Assembly (NCBI RefSeq): GCF_027853965.1
Contig: NZ_JAQGLB010000024.1
Span: 1 to 64,000, forward strand
Origin: Saccharopolyspora indica
Lineage (GTDB): Bacteria; Actinomycetota; Actinomycetes; Mycobacteriales; Pseudonocardiaceae
DNA length: 64,000 nucleotides
Direction of reading: 5' to 3'
Part shown: piece after piece, positions 42,513-50,534 of the stretch
Layout of the letters: the number at the start of each line of letters is the position of its first letter
Numbering within the stretch: the first letter of the stretch is position 1
Translations under genes and position numbers: made by a program
The notes under the pieces: generated by a model
The model's input: only the letters and a program-made list of their open reading frames with translations
What the model was told of the DNA's origin: nothing
The model's database searches: none

Positions 42513-42725
42513 TCAGCGGGTGACGACCCGGATGATCTCGGAGCCGAGGACGATCTCGTCGCCCTCGGTGAGCTGCTTGCCGCGGCGGGTCTCCACCGCG
42601 CCGTTGACCTGGACCAGGCCTTCCTCCAGGACCTCCTTCGCCTCCGCGCCGTGCTCGACCAGCCCGGACAGCTTCAGCAGCTGGCCGAGCCGGATCACGT
42701 CGTCCCGGATCTCCACTTCGCGCAT
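42513..42725 (-). CDS. S4-domain RNA-binding protein
   Basis: A 70-residue protein that is a single S4 RNA-binding domain (YaaA/YlmH-like): IRLGQLLKLSGLVEHGAEAK around 11-30 and VLEEGLVQVNGAVETRRGKQ with DEIVLGSEIIRV. It would bind structured rRNA or tRNA in the cytoplasm. The long upstream frame is an artefact. It is divergent from adoK and convergent with the amidohydrolase gene; the target RNA is unknown. Confidence 0.85.
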   Translation of the reverse strand: MREVEIRDDVIRLGQLLKLSGLVEHGAEAKEVLEEGLVQVNGAVETRRGKQLTEGDEIVLGSEIIRVVTR

Positions 42726-42824
42726 GCCCCCATTGTCCGCCGCCGCTCGCGGCGGCCGGGTGCCCCCGGCGGCGGTACTCTCGGTGCGCGTGCGCTCACC
42801 TGCAGCGACATCCGGGAGGTCGCC

Positions 42825-43796
42825 GTGCCCGTCGCCGTCACCGGCAGCATCGCCACCGATCACCTGATGCACTTCCCCGGCCGGTTCACCGACCAGCTCG
42901 TCGCCGACAACCTGGCGCAGGTCTCGCTGAGCTTCCTGGTCGACGACCTCGTGGTGCGGCGGGGCGGCGCCGCGGCCAACATCGCCTTCGCGCTGGGCGT
43001 GCTGCACCAGCGGCCGGTGCTGATCGGCGCGGTGGGCGACGACTTCGCCGACTACCGCTCCTGGCTGGAGCGCCACGGCGTGGACTGCTCGGGCGTGCAC
43101 GTCTCGGAGGTCGCGCACACCGCGCGGTTCGTGTGCACCACCGACGAGGAGTTCAACCAGATCGCGTCCTTCTACACCGGGGCGATGGCCGAGGCCCGCA
43201 ACCTGGAGCTGGCGCCGGTGCTCGACCGCGTCGGCGCGGACCTGGTGCTGATCGGCCCGAACGATCCGCTGGCGATGCTGCGGCACGCCGACGAGTGCAG
43301 GCAGCGCGGCTACCCGTTCGCCAGCGATCCGTCGCAGCAGCTGGCCCGGCTCGACGGCGCGCAGGTGCGGCGGGTGGTCGAGGGCGCGGAGTACCTGTTC
43401 AGCAACGAGTACGAGTGGGGCCTGCTGCTGCAGAAGACCGGGTGGACCGAGTCCGACGTGCGCGAGCGGATCGGCGTCCGGGTCACCACGCTCGGCGCGG
43501 CGGGCGCTGAGGTGGTCGGAGGTGATGGCACCCGGCTGCTGGTGCCCGCGGTGCCGGACCGCGGGCGGGTCGACCCGACCGGGGTGGGCGACGGGTTCCG
43601 GGCGGGATTCCTCGCCGGGGTCCAGTGCGGGCTGTCGTGGGAGCGGGCCGCGCAGCTCGGGTCGCTGGTCGCGGTGCACGTCCTGGAGGTGACCGGGACG
43701 CAGGAGTGGTCGCTGGACCACGGGCGCGCGCTGCGGCGCTTCACCGACGCCTACGGGGCCGCCGCGGCGACGGACGTGGCGCCGCTGTTGTCCTAG
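42825..43796 (+). CDS. adoK: Adenosine kinase (PfkB family)
   Basis: A 323-residue ribokinase-fold enzyme closely resembling the mycobacterial adenosine kinase, which salvages adenosine to AMP. Recognisable are AVTGSIATDHLMHFPGRFTD at the start, VVRRGGAAANIAFALGVL near 44-61, ASDPSQQLARLDG, the anion-hole motif DPTGVGDGFRAGF with catalytic Asp256, and GSLVAVHVLEVTGTQEW. The GTG at 42825 has GGAGG 5 nt upstream; the longer frame overlaps the S4 gene. An AdoK next to asnB/cobT-type genes is normal in mycobacteria, but here an inserted 13 kb block separates it from asnB. Confidence 0.93.
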   Translation: MPVAVTGSIATDHLMHFPGRFTDQLVADNLAQVSLSFLVDDLVVRRGGAAANIAFALGVLHQRPVLIGAVGDDFADYRSWLERHGVDCSGVHVSEVAHTARFVCTTDEEFNQIASFYTGAMAEARNLELAPVLDRVGADLVLIGPNDPLAMLRHADECRQRGYPFASDPSQQLARLDGAQVRRVVEGAEYLFSNEYEWGLLLQKTGWTESDVRERIGVRVTTLGAAGAEVVGGDGTRLLVPAVPDRGRVDPTGVGDGFRAGFLAGVQCGLSWERAAQLGSLVAVHVLEVTGTQEWSLDHGRALRRFTDAYGAAAATDVAPLLS

Positions 43797-43798
43797 CT

Positions 43799-43812
43799 TG
43801 CAAATTTTTGCA
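43799..43812. promoter_or_regulatory. LacI-type operator upstream of amylase
   Basis: TGCAAA-TT-TTTGCA dyad, 101 bp before the amylase ATG. Read on the other strand it contains TGCAAAAATTTGC, which is also present at the transporter/LacI promoter (51781). Confidence 0.65.
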
Positions 43813-43912
43813 GACATCAGAGCAGCTCAAGCCTAGTTCTGATGGCGTATTGACTTAACTCGCGCAAGAAAATGTGATCGATGGCAACCCGCTCGAAGAT
43901 GAGGAGGTTGTC

Positions 43913-45352
43913 ATGCGATTGGCGTTGCTAGCGTTCGCCGCGGCGGTCGGCGGCACCGCGCTGGTGCCCACCGGGGCAGCAGAGGTGCCCGCCACCGCTC
44001 CGGTGCGCGGACCGATCGTCCAGATGTTCCAGTGGCCGTGGGACTCCGTCGCGCGGGAGTGCACGGACTTCCTGGGGCCGAGGGGATTCGGCGCCGTCCA
44101 GGTGTCCCCGCCGCAGGAGCACGTGGTGCTCGGCGAGCAGGGCCACCCCTGGTACCAGGACTACCAGCCGGTCAGCTACCAGCTGGAGAGCCGTCGCGGC
44201 AACCGGGAGCAGTTCGCCGCGATGGTGCGCACCTGCAACGCCGCGGGCGTGGAGATCTACGTCGACGCGGTGGTGAACCACATGAGCGGCTCCGGATCGG
44301 TGGGCAGCGGGCCGGGCAGCGGCGGCTCCACCTTCGAGAAGTACGACTACCCGGGCCTGTACTCCGATGCCGACTTCCACGGCTGCCGCCGCGACATCGG
44401 CAACTACCAGGACAAGTGGGAGGTGCGCAACTGCGAGCTGGTCGGTCTGGCGGACCTGGCGACCGAGTCGGAGCACGTGCGCAACACCCAGATCGGCTTC
44501 CTCAACGACCTGATCGGGCTGGGCGTTTCCGGCTTCCGGGTGGACGGCGTCAAGCACATGCCGCCGGAGGACGTCGGCGCGATCTTCGGTGCGCTGCAGG
44601 ACGTTCCCGGCACCGGCGCGCGGCCCTACGTCTTCCAGGAGGTGATCGCGGACGGGACGACGACGGCGGGGGAGTACACCGGCAACGGCGACGTGACCGA
44701 GTTCGGCTACTACGGCGTCGTCGCCAACGCCTTCCGGGACGGTTCGCTGGCGCAGCTGGCGAGCCTGCCGGAGCGGATGTCGCTGCCGAGCGACCAGGCC
44801 GTGGTGTTCATCGACAACCACGACACGCAGCGCAGCTCGCCGATCCTGACCTACAAGGACGGCGTCACCTACGACCTCGCGGTCGGTTTCGAGCTCGCCT
44901 ACCCGTACGGGACGCCGCAGCTGATCTCCGGCTTCGCCTTCGACAACAGCGACGCCGGACCGCCCGCCGATGCCGGCGGGACCACGCAGGCGGCCAGTTG
45001 CGACGACTCGGCCTGGGTGTGCGAGCACCGGCGGCCGGCGATCGCCGGGATGGCCGGGTTCCACGGCGCGGTGCAGGGCACCGAGCTGGCGAACTGGTGG
45101 GACAACGGCGGCGGGCAGATCGCCTTCGGCCGCGGTGACAAGGGCTTCGCGGTGTTCAACCGGGAAGGCGGCGAGCTCTCCCAGACCTTCCAGACCTCGC
45201 TGCCCGCCGGGACCTACTGCGACGTGATGAGCGGTGAGCTGGTGAACGGGTCGTGCACCGGTGCGACCGTCGAGGTCGGCGCGGACGGCAGTGTCACGGC
45301 CGCTGTCGCGCCGAACTCGGGGCTCGCTGTGCATGTTGGAGCGAAGGTCTGA
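43913..45352 (+). CDS. Secreted alpha-amylase (GH13)
   Basis: A 479-residue secreted alpha-amylase that cleaves internal alpha-1,4 bonds of starch. A signal peptide (MRLALLAFAAAVGGTALVP, about residues 1-21) is followed by the catalytic barrel. Region I is VDAVVNHMSG, region II GFRVDGVKH with nucleophile Asp211, region III VFQEVI with acid Glu243, and region IV FIDNHDTQR with Asp304. The C-terminal beta domain is the animal/actinomycete type. No starch-binding domain is attached. The ATG at 43913 has GGAGG 5 nt upstream. A LacI-type operator lies upstream, shared with the sugar transporter 6-8 kb away. Confidence 0.95.
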   Translation: MRLALLAFAAAVGGTALVPTGAAEVPATAPVRGPIVQMFQWPWDSVARECTDFLGPRGFGAVQVSPPQEHVVLGEQGHPWYQDYQPVSYQLESRRGNREQFAAMVRTCNAAGVEIYVDAVVNHMSGSGSVGSGPGSGGSTFEKYDYPGLYSDADFHGCRRDIGNYQDKWEVRNCELVGLADLATESEHVRNTQIGFLNDLIGLGVSGFRVDGVKHMPPEDVGAIFGALQDVPGTGARPYVFQEVIADGTTTAGEYTGNGDVTEFGYYGVVANAFRDGSLAQLASLPERMSLPSDQAVVFIDNHDTQRSSPILTYKDGVTYDLAVGFELAYPYGTPQLISGFAFDNSDAGPPADAGGTTQAASCDDSAWVCEHRRPAIAGMAGFHGAVQGTELANWWDNGGGQIAFGRGDKGFAVFNREGGELSQTFQTSLPAGTYCDVMSGELVNGSCTGATVEVGADGSVTAAVAPNSGLAVHVGAKV

Positions 45353-45364
45353 GTTGGTGATGGT

Positions 45365-45408
45365 CCGTGAGCGTTTTGGGGCGCCATAGCACCCCAAAAC
45401 GCTCACGG
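45365..45408. repeat. Dispersed palindromic element, copy E (between amylase and methyltransferase)
   Basis: Perfect 17-bp arms CCGTGAGCGTTTTGGGG (45365-45381) and complement (45392-45408) around CGCCATAGCA; convergent genes on both sides. Confidence 0.9.
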
Positions 45409-45411
45409 TCT

Positions 45412-46149
45412 TCACTCGCGGGTGGCCGTGATGATCAGCCGCTTGTGCTCCCGGGTCAGCGGCGAACCGTCCTCACCGAGCGCTTCGACGTCGCGAAAAC
45501 CCGCTTGCCGAAGCCAATCCCGCAGCTCCGGCACGGTGAAGAAGCGGACCGAGTAGCGGATGGTGCGGCGTTCGCCCCTGCGGATGATCGTGCGCTCGAC
45601 GTGGGAGCGGAAGGTGATCGGATCCAGGCGGTGCTGGTCGATCGCCATGTCCTCGCCGACCTCGCGGACCACCGCGGGCAGGTAGCGGGGCAGCAGGTCG
45701 ACGACGTTGTTCAGCTCCATCGCGAACCTGCCGCCCGGCTTGAGCGACCGGTGCACCTCGGTGAGGACCCGGCGGTTGCCCTCGTCGGAGAAGTAGCCGA
45801 AGGCGGTGAACCAGTTGATGACCGCGTCGAACCGGTCGGTCCAGGGCAGCTCGCGCATGTCGCCCAGCACGTAGTCGACCTCGACGCCGCGCGCCGCGGC
45901 GTCGGCGCGGGCGCGGTCGAGGAACGGAGCGCTGCGGTCCAGGCCCGTCACCCGGCAGCCGCGAGCCGCCAGCGGACTCGCCAGCCGGCCGTGCCCGCAG
46001 GCCAGGTCGAGCACGTCCGCTCCGGGTTCCAGCCCGAGCAGGTCCCAGATGAGCCCCGCTTCCACCTCGCTGCCCGCGTCGATCAGCTCGCGGTAGAAGT
46101 GCAGGTAGTCGTCGTCGAACAGGCCGTCGGCGTCGAACTCCGGTTCCAT
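45412..46149 (-). CDS. Class I SAM-dependent methyltransferase
   Basis: A 245-residue methyltransferase with the seven-stranded fold. Motif I is VLDLACGHGRLA near 46-57, motif II VTGLDRS, then YVLGDMRELPW near 93-103, and a C-terminal YSVRFFTVPELRDWLRQAGF cap. It would methylate a small molecule; the substrate is unknown. The start is an ATG with GGGAG upstream. Convergent with the amylase gene across palindrome copy E and 66 bp downstream of the sialidase gene on the same strand with a strong terminator between them. Confidence 0.88.
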   Translation of the reverse strand: MEPEFDADGLFDDDYLHFYRELIDAGSEVEAGLIWDLLGLEPGADVLDLACGHGRLASPLAARGCRVTGLDRSAPFLDRARADAAARGVEVDYVLGDMRELPWTDRFDAVINWFTAFGYFSDEGNRRVLTEVHRSLKPGGRFAMELNNVVDLLPRYLPAVVREVGEDMAIDQHRLDPITFRSHVERTIIRRGERRTIRYSVRFFTVPELRDWLRQAGFRDVEALGEDGSPLTREHKRLIITATRE

Positions 46150-46156
46150 GGGCGCT

Positions 46157-46205
46157 CCCGTGATCGGTCGGCCGCCCCAGCTTGGAGCGGCCGACCGATC
46201 ACGGG
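46157..46205 (-). terminator. Sialidase terminator
   Basis: Perfect 19-bp arms CCCGTGATCGGTCGGCCGC (46157-46175) and complement (46187-46205), 11-nt loop, 11 nt after the sialidase stop. Confidence 0.85.
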
Positions 46206-46215
46206 CAACCGGTTT

Positions 46216-47412
46216 TCAGCGGGCCAGGTCGTTCTCGCTGAACCTCGCGTAGCGGATCGTCTGGTGCGCGTCCTGGGATTCCGGCGAACCCGCCTCGTAG
46301 AGCAGGCCCGCCCAGCCGCCGCCCAGGTTGATCAGATCGGAGTACGCCGACCACGTCGCATCCACGACCGTGCCGACCTCCTGCCAGGTCGCGCCCTCGT
46401 CGGAGGAGGTGCGGATCCGCATGGTGTGGCGGCGGTGGTCCATGTCCGGATCGGTGTTGTACGGCCCGGAGAACAGGATCAGGTTGCTCGGGTCGCCCGC
46501 GGTCGTCGCGCGCAGCCGGACCACCGAGCCCTGCACCACCGGACCGCGCAGCTGCGGCGCGATCGAGAACGGCTCGCGGAAGGTCTCGCCGCCGTCGGCG
46601 CTGACCGCGTGCGCCCGGTTGCCGTCGGCGACGGTCGTCCCGGAGTTGTCCTGGTTGCGGGCGGCGACGTAGAGCTCGGCGTCCACGGTCTCCAGCAGGC
46701 TGAGCTCCTGCGGTTTGATCTTCTCGCCGGTCCGGTCGTCCAGCGCACCGAGCTGCCAGGTGGTGCCGCCGTCGTCGCTGTGCACGATCCCGGCGCCCTT
46801 GAGCCCGTCCGCTCCCTCGAAGTTGATGCCCGCGACCATCCGGCCGTTGTGCTCACCGCGGGTCATCTGCAGGCCGTGGCCGGGGCCGGTGGCGTACCAC
46901 TTGGTCCACTCCGGCTTGGTCAGCTGCGGCTGCGCTTCGGGCTTGGTCCACCCCTTGCCGCTCGGGTCCGTGCTGTGCTGCAGGAACGGCGTTCTGCGGC
47001 AACCGTTCCCGTTGCAGTCCGGGCCCGGGTTGTGCGTGGTGAGCAGCGTGATCCGGCCGGTCCCGCGGTCCACGACCGGCACCGGGTTGCCGCGGGTGTC
47101 GCCGTCGCCGGGGGACACGAGTTCCAGCTTCTGCCAGGACTTCCCGTCGTCGGTGGAGCGCTTGAGCACCACGTCGATGTAGCCGGTGTCGTCGCAGTTG
47201 TTCCGCCGCGCTTCGGCGAACGCGAGCAGCGCGCTGCGGTCCTGGGTGCGCACGATCGCGGGGATGCGGAAGCAGTTGTAGCCGCCCTCGCCCTTGGTGA
47301 ACACGGTGGTCCCGCTGATCGCCAGCGGTTCCCCGGTGGACACCTGGGTCGCGCCCAGCAACAGCAGCGCGGCTCCGGCCGCCGCCCCCGCGAGCTTGGT
47401 GATCCGGCGCAT
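46216..47412 (-). CDS. Secreted exo-alpha-sialidase (GH33)
   Basis: A 398-residue sialidase that releases terminal sialic acids from glycoconjugates. A signal peptide (RRITKLAGAAAGAALLLLGA) spans about residues 1-25. The FRIP motif is at 48-51 (YNCFRIPAIVRT, arginine of the carboxylate-binding triad). Four Asp boxes are seen (STDDGKSW, SDDGGTTW, SADGGETF, SSDEGATW), and the C-terminal YSDLINLGGGWAGLLYE part contributes tyrosine and a late arginine. The ATG at 47412 has AAGGGA upstream. No sialic-acid uptake genes are near, so it may feed on host or soil glycans only through the surrounding sugar genes, or modify surfaces. Confidence 0.93.
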   Translation of the reverse strand: MRRITKLAGAAAGAALLLLGATQVSTGEPLAISGTTVFTKGEGGYNCFRIPAIVRTQDRSALLAFAEARRNNCDDTGYIDVVLKRSTDDGKSWQKLELVSPGDGDTRGNPVPVVDRGTGRITLLTTHNPGPDCNGNGCRRTPFLQHSTDPSGKGWTKPEAQPQLTKPEWTKWYATGPGHGLQMTRGEHNGRMVAGINFEGADGLKGAGIVHSDDGGTTWQLGALDDRTGEKIKPQELSLLETVDAELYVAARNQDNSGTTVADGNRAHAVSADGGETFREPFSIAPQLRGPVVQGSVVRLRATTAGDPSNLILFSGPYNTDPDMDHRRHTMRIRTSSDEGATWQEVGTVVDATWSAYSDLINLGGGWAGLLYEAGSPESQDAHQTIRYARFSENDLAR

Positions 47413-47532
47413 GCACCGTCCCTTTCGCCGATGGATACCGAGTTCCACCGCGAAGGTATCGGTTGGAAAAGAACTTCCTGATGAACTATCCGGTAAATGT
47501 GCCCCAGGATGGGCGGTTCGGCCCAACCCGGC

Positions 47533-48429
47533 TCAGTCCTCCGGATCAATCAGCGCTTCCGCGATCGCCGAGATGTCCTCGGGTCCGACCCGGCAGCAGC
47601 CGCCGATCAGCTGCGCACCGGCCGCCCGCCAGCCGCGCGCGAGATCGGCGACCGGAGACGGGCGACCGGCCCAGGAGCGCTGCTGGGCATCCCAGTCCTC
47701 ACCGCTGTTCGGGTAGACCACGACCGGCTTCTCCGTTGCGGCCCGGGCGATTTCGATCGCGGGCAGCACGTCCTGGGGCGCCGAGCAGTTGACGCCGACC
47801 GCGATGATCGCGGGATCGTCGGCGACGGCGAACGCCTCGGCCAGCGGCTGCCCGGCGCGCGTGCGGTCGCCGTCGATGGTGAACGACAGCCAGGCCGGGA
47901 CGTCCAGCCCGTCGAGCGCGTCGACCAGCGCTTCGGCCTCGTCGACGTCCGGGACGGTCTCCAGCGCGAAGACGTCCGGGACGGATTCGGCGAGCACCTC
48001 CAACCGGGGCCGGTGGAAATCGCGCAGCTCGCGCTTGGTCCGCCCGTACCGGCCGCGGTACTCCGAGCCGTCGGCGAGCATCGCGCCGTACGGGCCGATC
48101 GACGCCGCCACCCACCGGTGCCGTCCCGGCTCGACGTCGCCGGCCAGCCGGGCCAGCTCCACGCTCCGGCGCATCAGCTTGGCGGCTTCGTCGCGCTCGA
48201 TGCCGCGCGCGGCGAAGCCCTCGAAGCTCGCCTGGTAGCTCGCCGTCGTCGCGATCTCGGCCCCGGCGCGGAAGAACGCGGCGTGCGCGGCCACGACCTC
48301 CTCCGGCGAATCGGCCAGCAGCCGGGCCGACCACAGCGAGTCGGAGAGGTCGTGCCCGCGCGCCTCCAGCTCGGTGGCCAGACCGCCGTCGAGGATCGTG
48401 GTCGCACCACCGAGCGTGAACGCGTTCAT
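47533..48429 (-). CDS. mmuM: Homocysteine S-methyltransferase
   Basis: A 298-residue zinc-dependent methyltransferase that moves a methyl from S-methylmethionine (or SAM) to homocysteine to give methionine. The zinc cysteines are Cys215 (GVNCSAP) and Cys278-Cys279 (IGGCCRVGP). Other motifs are ILDGGLATELEARGHDLSDS near residue 11 and TASYQASFEGF. The ATG at 48429 follows a TACGCT -10 box by 6 nt and the longer frame is unsupported. Upstream lies a region of dyads and hairpins. Confidence 0.92.
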   Translation of the reverse strand: MNAFTLGGATTILDGGLATELEARGHDLSDSLWSARLLADSPEEVVAAHAAFFRAGAEIATTASYQASFEGFAARGIERDEAAKLMRRSVELARLAGDVEPGRHRWVAASIGPYGAMLADGSEYRGRYGRTKRELRDFHRPRLEVLAESVPDVFALETVPDVDEAEALVDALDGLDVPAWLSFTIDGDRTRAGQPLAEAFAVADDPAIIAVGVNCSAPQDVLPAIEIARAATEKPVVVYPNSGEDWDAQQRSWAGRPSPVADLARGWRAAGAQLIGGCCRVGPEDISAIAEALIDPED

Positions 48430-48435
48430 ATCGCC

Positions 48436-48441
48436 AGCGTA
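48436..48441 (-). promoter_or_regulatory. -10 box TACGCT, leaderless mmuM transcript
   Basis: On the minus strand TACGCT lies 6 nt before the mmuM ATG (48429). Confidence 0.55.
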
Positions 48442-48529
48442 GTCGGACGAACACCCGCGCACGACCACGCCGCCGGCCTCGGACGCCCGATCCAGCAGAC
48501 CTATCAGGACGTCGGTGCGCCTGGCACCC

Positions 48530-48701
48530 GACACACCGGTGCGCGTCGGGGAGGTGCGCGATTTCAACGGAAATCAGGTCTTCGATTTCAATGGAAAATT
48601 GCACACCTCGTCGGCGTGTCGGGCGTCCGACACGCCGACGGTGCGTCGGGTTCTGCGCGATTTCAACGGAAATCGGACGTCTGATTTCCATTGAAATCGC
48701 G
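48530..48701. repeat. Mosaic of GATTTCnnnnGAAATC dyads with tandem duplication
   Basis: Four related units: GCGCGATTTCAACGGAAATC at 48556-48575 and again at 48655-48674 (99-nt shift), a variant at 48583-48600, and an inverted one at 48683-48701. The last two pair as a 19-bp hairpin with one mismatch. Each unit is itself a 6-bp dyad with 4-nt spacer. It lies between the ABC permease stop and mmuM. Confidence 0.8.
48609..48640. terminator. Strong hairpin inside the dyad mosaic
   Basis: Perfect 14-bp arms CGTCGGCGTGTCGG (48609-48622) and complement (48627-48640), GCGT loop. Plausible terminator of the sugar transporter operon. Confidence 0.6.
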
Positions 48702-48711
48702 TGCCGCGGGG

Positions 48712-49608
48712 TCAGGACTTGACGCTGCCCGCGGTGAGGCCGCCGACCAGGAAGCGCTGGACCAGGTAGAAGACCAGCACCGCGGGCACCGCCACCAGGA
48801 CCGATGCCGCCGCCAGGTGACCCCATTCCGCGCGGTTCTGCTGGACGAACACCTGCAGGCCCACCGCCAGGGTCTTCGAGCCGTCCTCGGCGGAGAGGAA
48901 CGCCGAGGCGAAGGCCACCTCGCTCCAAGCCACGATGAACGAGTAGAACGCCGTCACCGCCAGGCCCGGCCTGGCCAGCGGCAGGATCAGCCGCCAGAAC
49001 ACGCCGAACGGCGAGAGCCCGTCCACCCGGCCCGCTTCGTCGATCTCGCCGGGGATCCCGTCGAAGTAGCCCTTCAGCATGTAGGTGCAGAACGGGATCG
49101 CGGTGCTGCAGTACACCAGCACCAGGCCGAGCGCGCTGCCCTGCAGGCCCAGCGCCAGCAGGATGTTGTACAGCGGCACGATCAGCACCGCGAACGGGAA
49201 CATCTGCACCACCAGGAACGACAGCAGCAGCCACCGCCGGCCGGGGAAGTGGAACCGGCTGGCCGCGTAGGCGGTGGTGGCCGCCAGCAGCACGCCGAGC
49301 ACCGTGGTCAGCGCCGCGATCAGCACCGAGTTGCCGAACCAGCTCAGGAACGCGCCCTTCGCGCCGGAGAGCACGTTCCAGTAGTTGTCCACTGTGGAGT
49401 CCGCGAACAGCGTCGGGGTGCGCTCGATGGCCCTGGCGTCCGGCTTGAACGACACCACCAGCACCCAGAACACCGGGAACACCGCGATCAGCGAGGCCCC
49501 CACCAAGGTCGCGTGCAGGCCGATGCTGGCCGCGGTGGACCGCTTGCGCCGCGTCGGCGGCCGGACCGCCGCGGTCGTGGCGCGCAGCGAGGCCGCGTCG
49601 ATGGACAT
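48712..49608 (-). CDS. ABC sugar transporter permease (MalG-like)
   Basis: A 298-residue inner-membrane permease of the carbohydrate-uptake-1 family with six helices. The cytoplasmic EAA loop that docks the ATPase is seen as DEAGRVDGLSPFGVFWRLILPLARPGL near 195-221. A basic N-terminal tail (RPPTRRKRSTAAS) precedes the first helix. The ATG at 49608 is preceded by GAGGTG and lies 1 nt from the stop of the partner permease. It is the last gene of a three-gene operon whose ATPase gene is absent, as usual for actinomycete systems that share the MsiK ATPase (established for Streptomyces). Confidence 0.93.
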   Translation of the reverse strand: MSIDAASLRATTAAVRPPTRRKRSTAASIGLHATLVGASLIAVFPVFWVLVVSFKPDARAIERTPTLFADSTVDNYWNVLSGAKGAFLSWFGNSVLIAALTTVLGVLLAATTAYAASRFHFPGRRWLLLSFLVVQMFPFAVLIVPLYNILLALGLQGSALGLVLVYCSTAIPFCTYMLKGYFDGIPGEIDEAGRVDGLSPFGVFWRLILPLARPGLAVTAFYSFIVAWSEVAFASAFLSAEDGSKTLAVGLQVFVQQNRAEWGHLAAASVLVAVPAVLVFYLVQRFLVGGLTAGSVKS

Positions 49609-49609
49609 C

Positions 49610-50527
49610 TCAGAGCACCTCCCCGTGCCTGCGCATCGCGCGGCGGTAGATGGTCGCGAACACCAGCAGGACCGACAGCACGAGCACGCCGTAGGTGGAG
49701 GCGATCGCGTAATCCCTGGTGGCACCGGAGAAGAACCGCTCGAAGGCGTAGGTGACCAGGATCCGGGTGTGCGGGTTGTTGCCGGTGATCAGGTAGATGA
49801 CCGGGAACATGTTGAACGTCCAGATCACCCCGAGCAGCACCACCGAGCTCGACACCGACCGCAGGCCCGGCAGCGTCACGTGCACGAAGCGCTGCCACGG
49901 CGAGGCGCCGTCGATCTCGGCGGCCTCGTGCAGATCGGCCGGGATCGACTGCAGCCCGCCCAGCAGCGCCACCATCATGAACGGCACGCCCAGCCACACG
50001 TTGACCACGATCACCGACACCAGCGCCAGGTCGGACTGCCCCAGCCACACCTGCGCGGGCAGCCCCACCGCCTCCAGCGCCCAGTTGATCAGCCCGTACT
50101 CGGCGTTGAACAGGTACCGCCAGGCGAAGGCGCTGATGAACACCGGCACCGCCCACGGCAGGATCAGCAGCACCCGGTACAGCCCGCGGAACCGCAGCTG
50201 CCGGTTGAGCAGCACCGCCAGCGCCAGGCCGATCGCGTAGTGGAAGAACACGCAGGCACCGGTCCAGATGACGGTGCGCCCCAGCGTGGCCCAGAACGAG
50301 CCGTACGCCGGATCGCCGGAGAGCACGTTGAGGTAGTTGGCGAGGCCGGTGAACTCGTAGCTCGCCTCGCGGTCCAGCACCGGGTTGGCGATGTTGGTGT
50401 CGTTGATGTCGGTGAAGCCGAAGAACAGCCCCTGCAGCAGCGGCAGCGCCACGAGCAGCGCGAGCACCACCACGACCGGCAGGACCATCGCGTAGGCGAA
50501 CCAGTACCGCGCGAACAGATTCCGCAT
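49610..50527 (-). CDS. ABC sugar transporter permease (MalF-like)
   Basis: A 305-residue permease with about six to eight membrane helices and the EAA loop LHEAAEIDGASPWQRFVHVTLPGL near 205-228. The long N-terminal extension typical of enteric MalF is missing, as in most Gram-positive homologues. The ATG at 50527 begins RNLFARYWFAYAMVLPVVVV; upstream frame is shadow of the binding-protein gene. It pairs with the MalG-like permease encoded next, and both receive sugars from the lipoprotein encoded just upstream. Confidence 0.93.
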   Translation of the reverse strand: MRNLFARYWFAYAMVLPVVVVLALLVALPLLQGLFFGFTDINDTNIANPVLDREASYEFTGLANYLNVLSGDPAYGSFWATLGRTVIWTGACVFFHYAIGLALAVLLNRQLRFRGLYRVLLILPWAVPVFISAFAWRYLFNAEYGLINWALEAVGLPAQVWLGQSDLALVSVIVVNVWLGVPFMMVALLGGLQSIPADLHEAAEIDGASPWQRFVHVTLPGLRSVSSSVVLLGVIWTFNMFPVIYLITGNNPHTRILVTYAFERFFSGATRDYAIASTYGVLVLSVLLVFATIYRRAMRRHGEVL

Positions 50528-50534
50528 GCCGGCC

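Noticed and set aside
48530..48701. A CRISPR array
   Set aside because: Units are irregularly spaced, differ in orientation and number only four, without spacers or cas genes.
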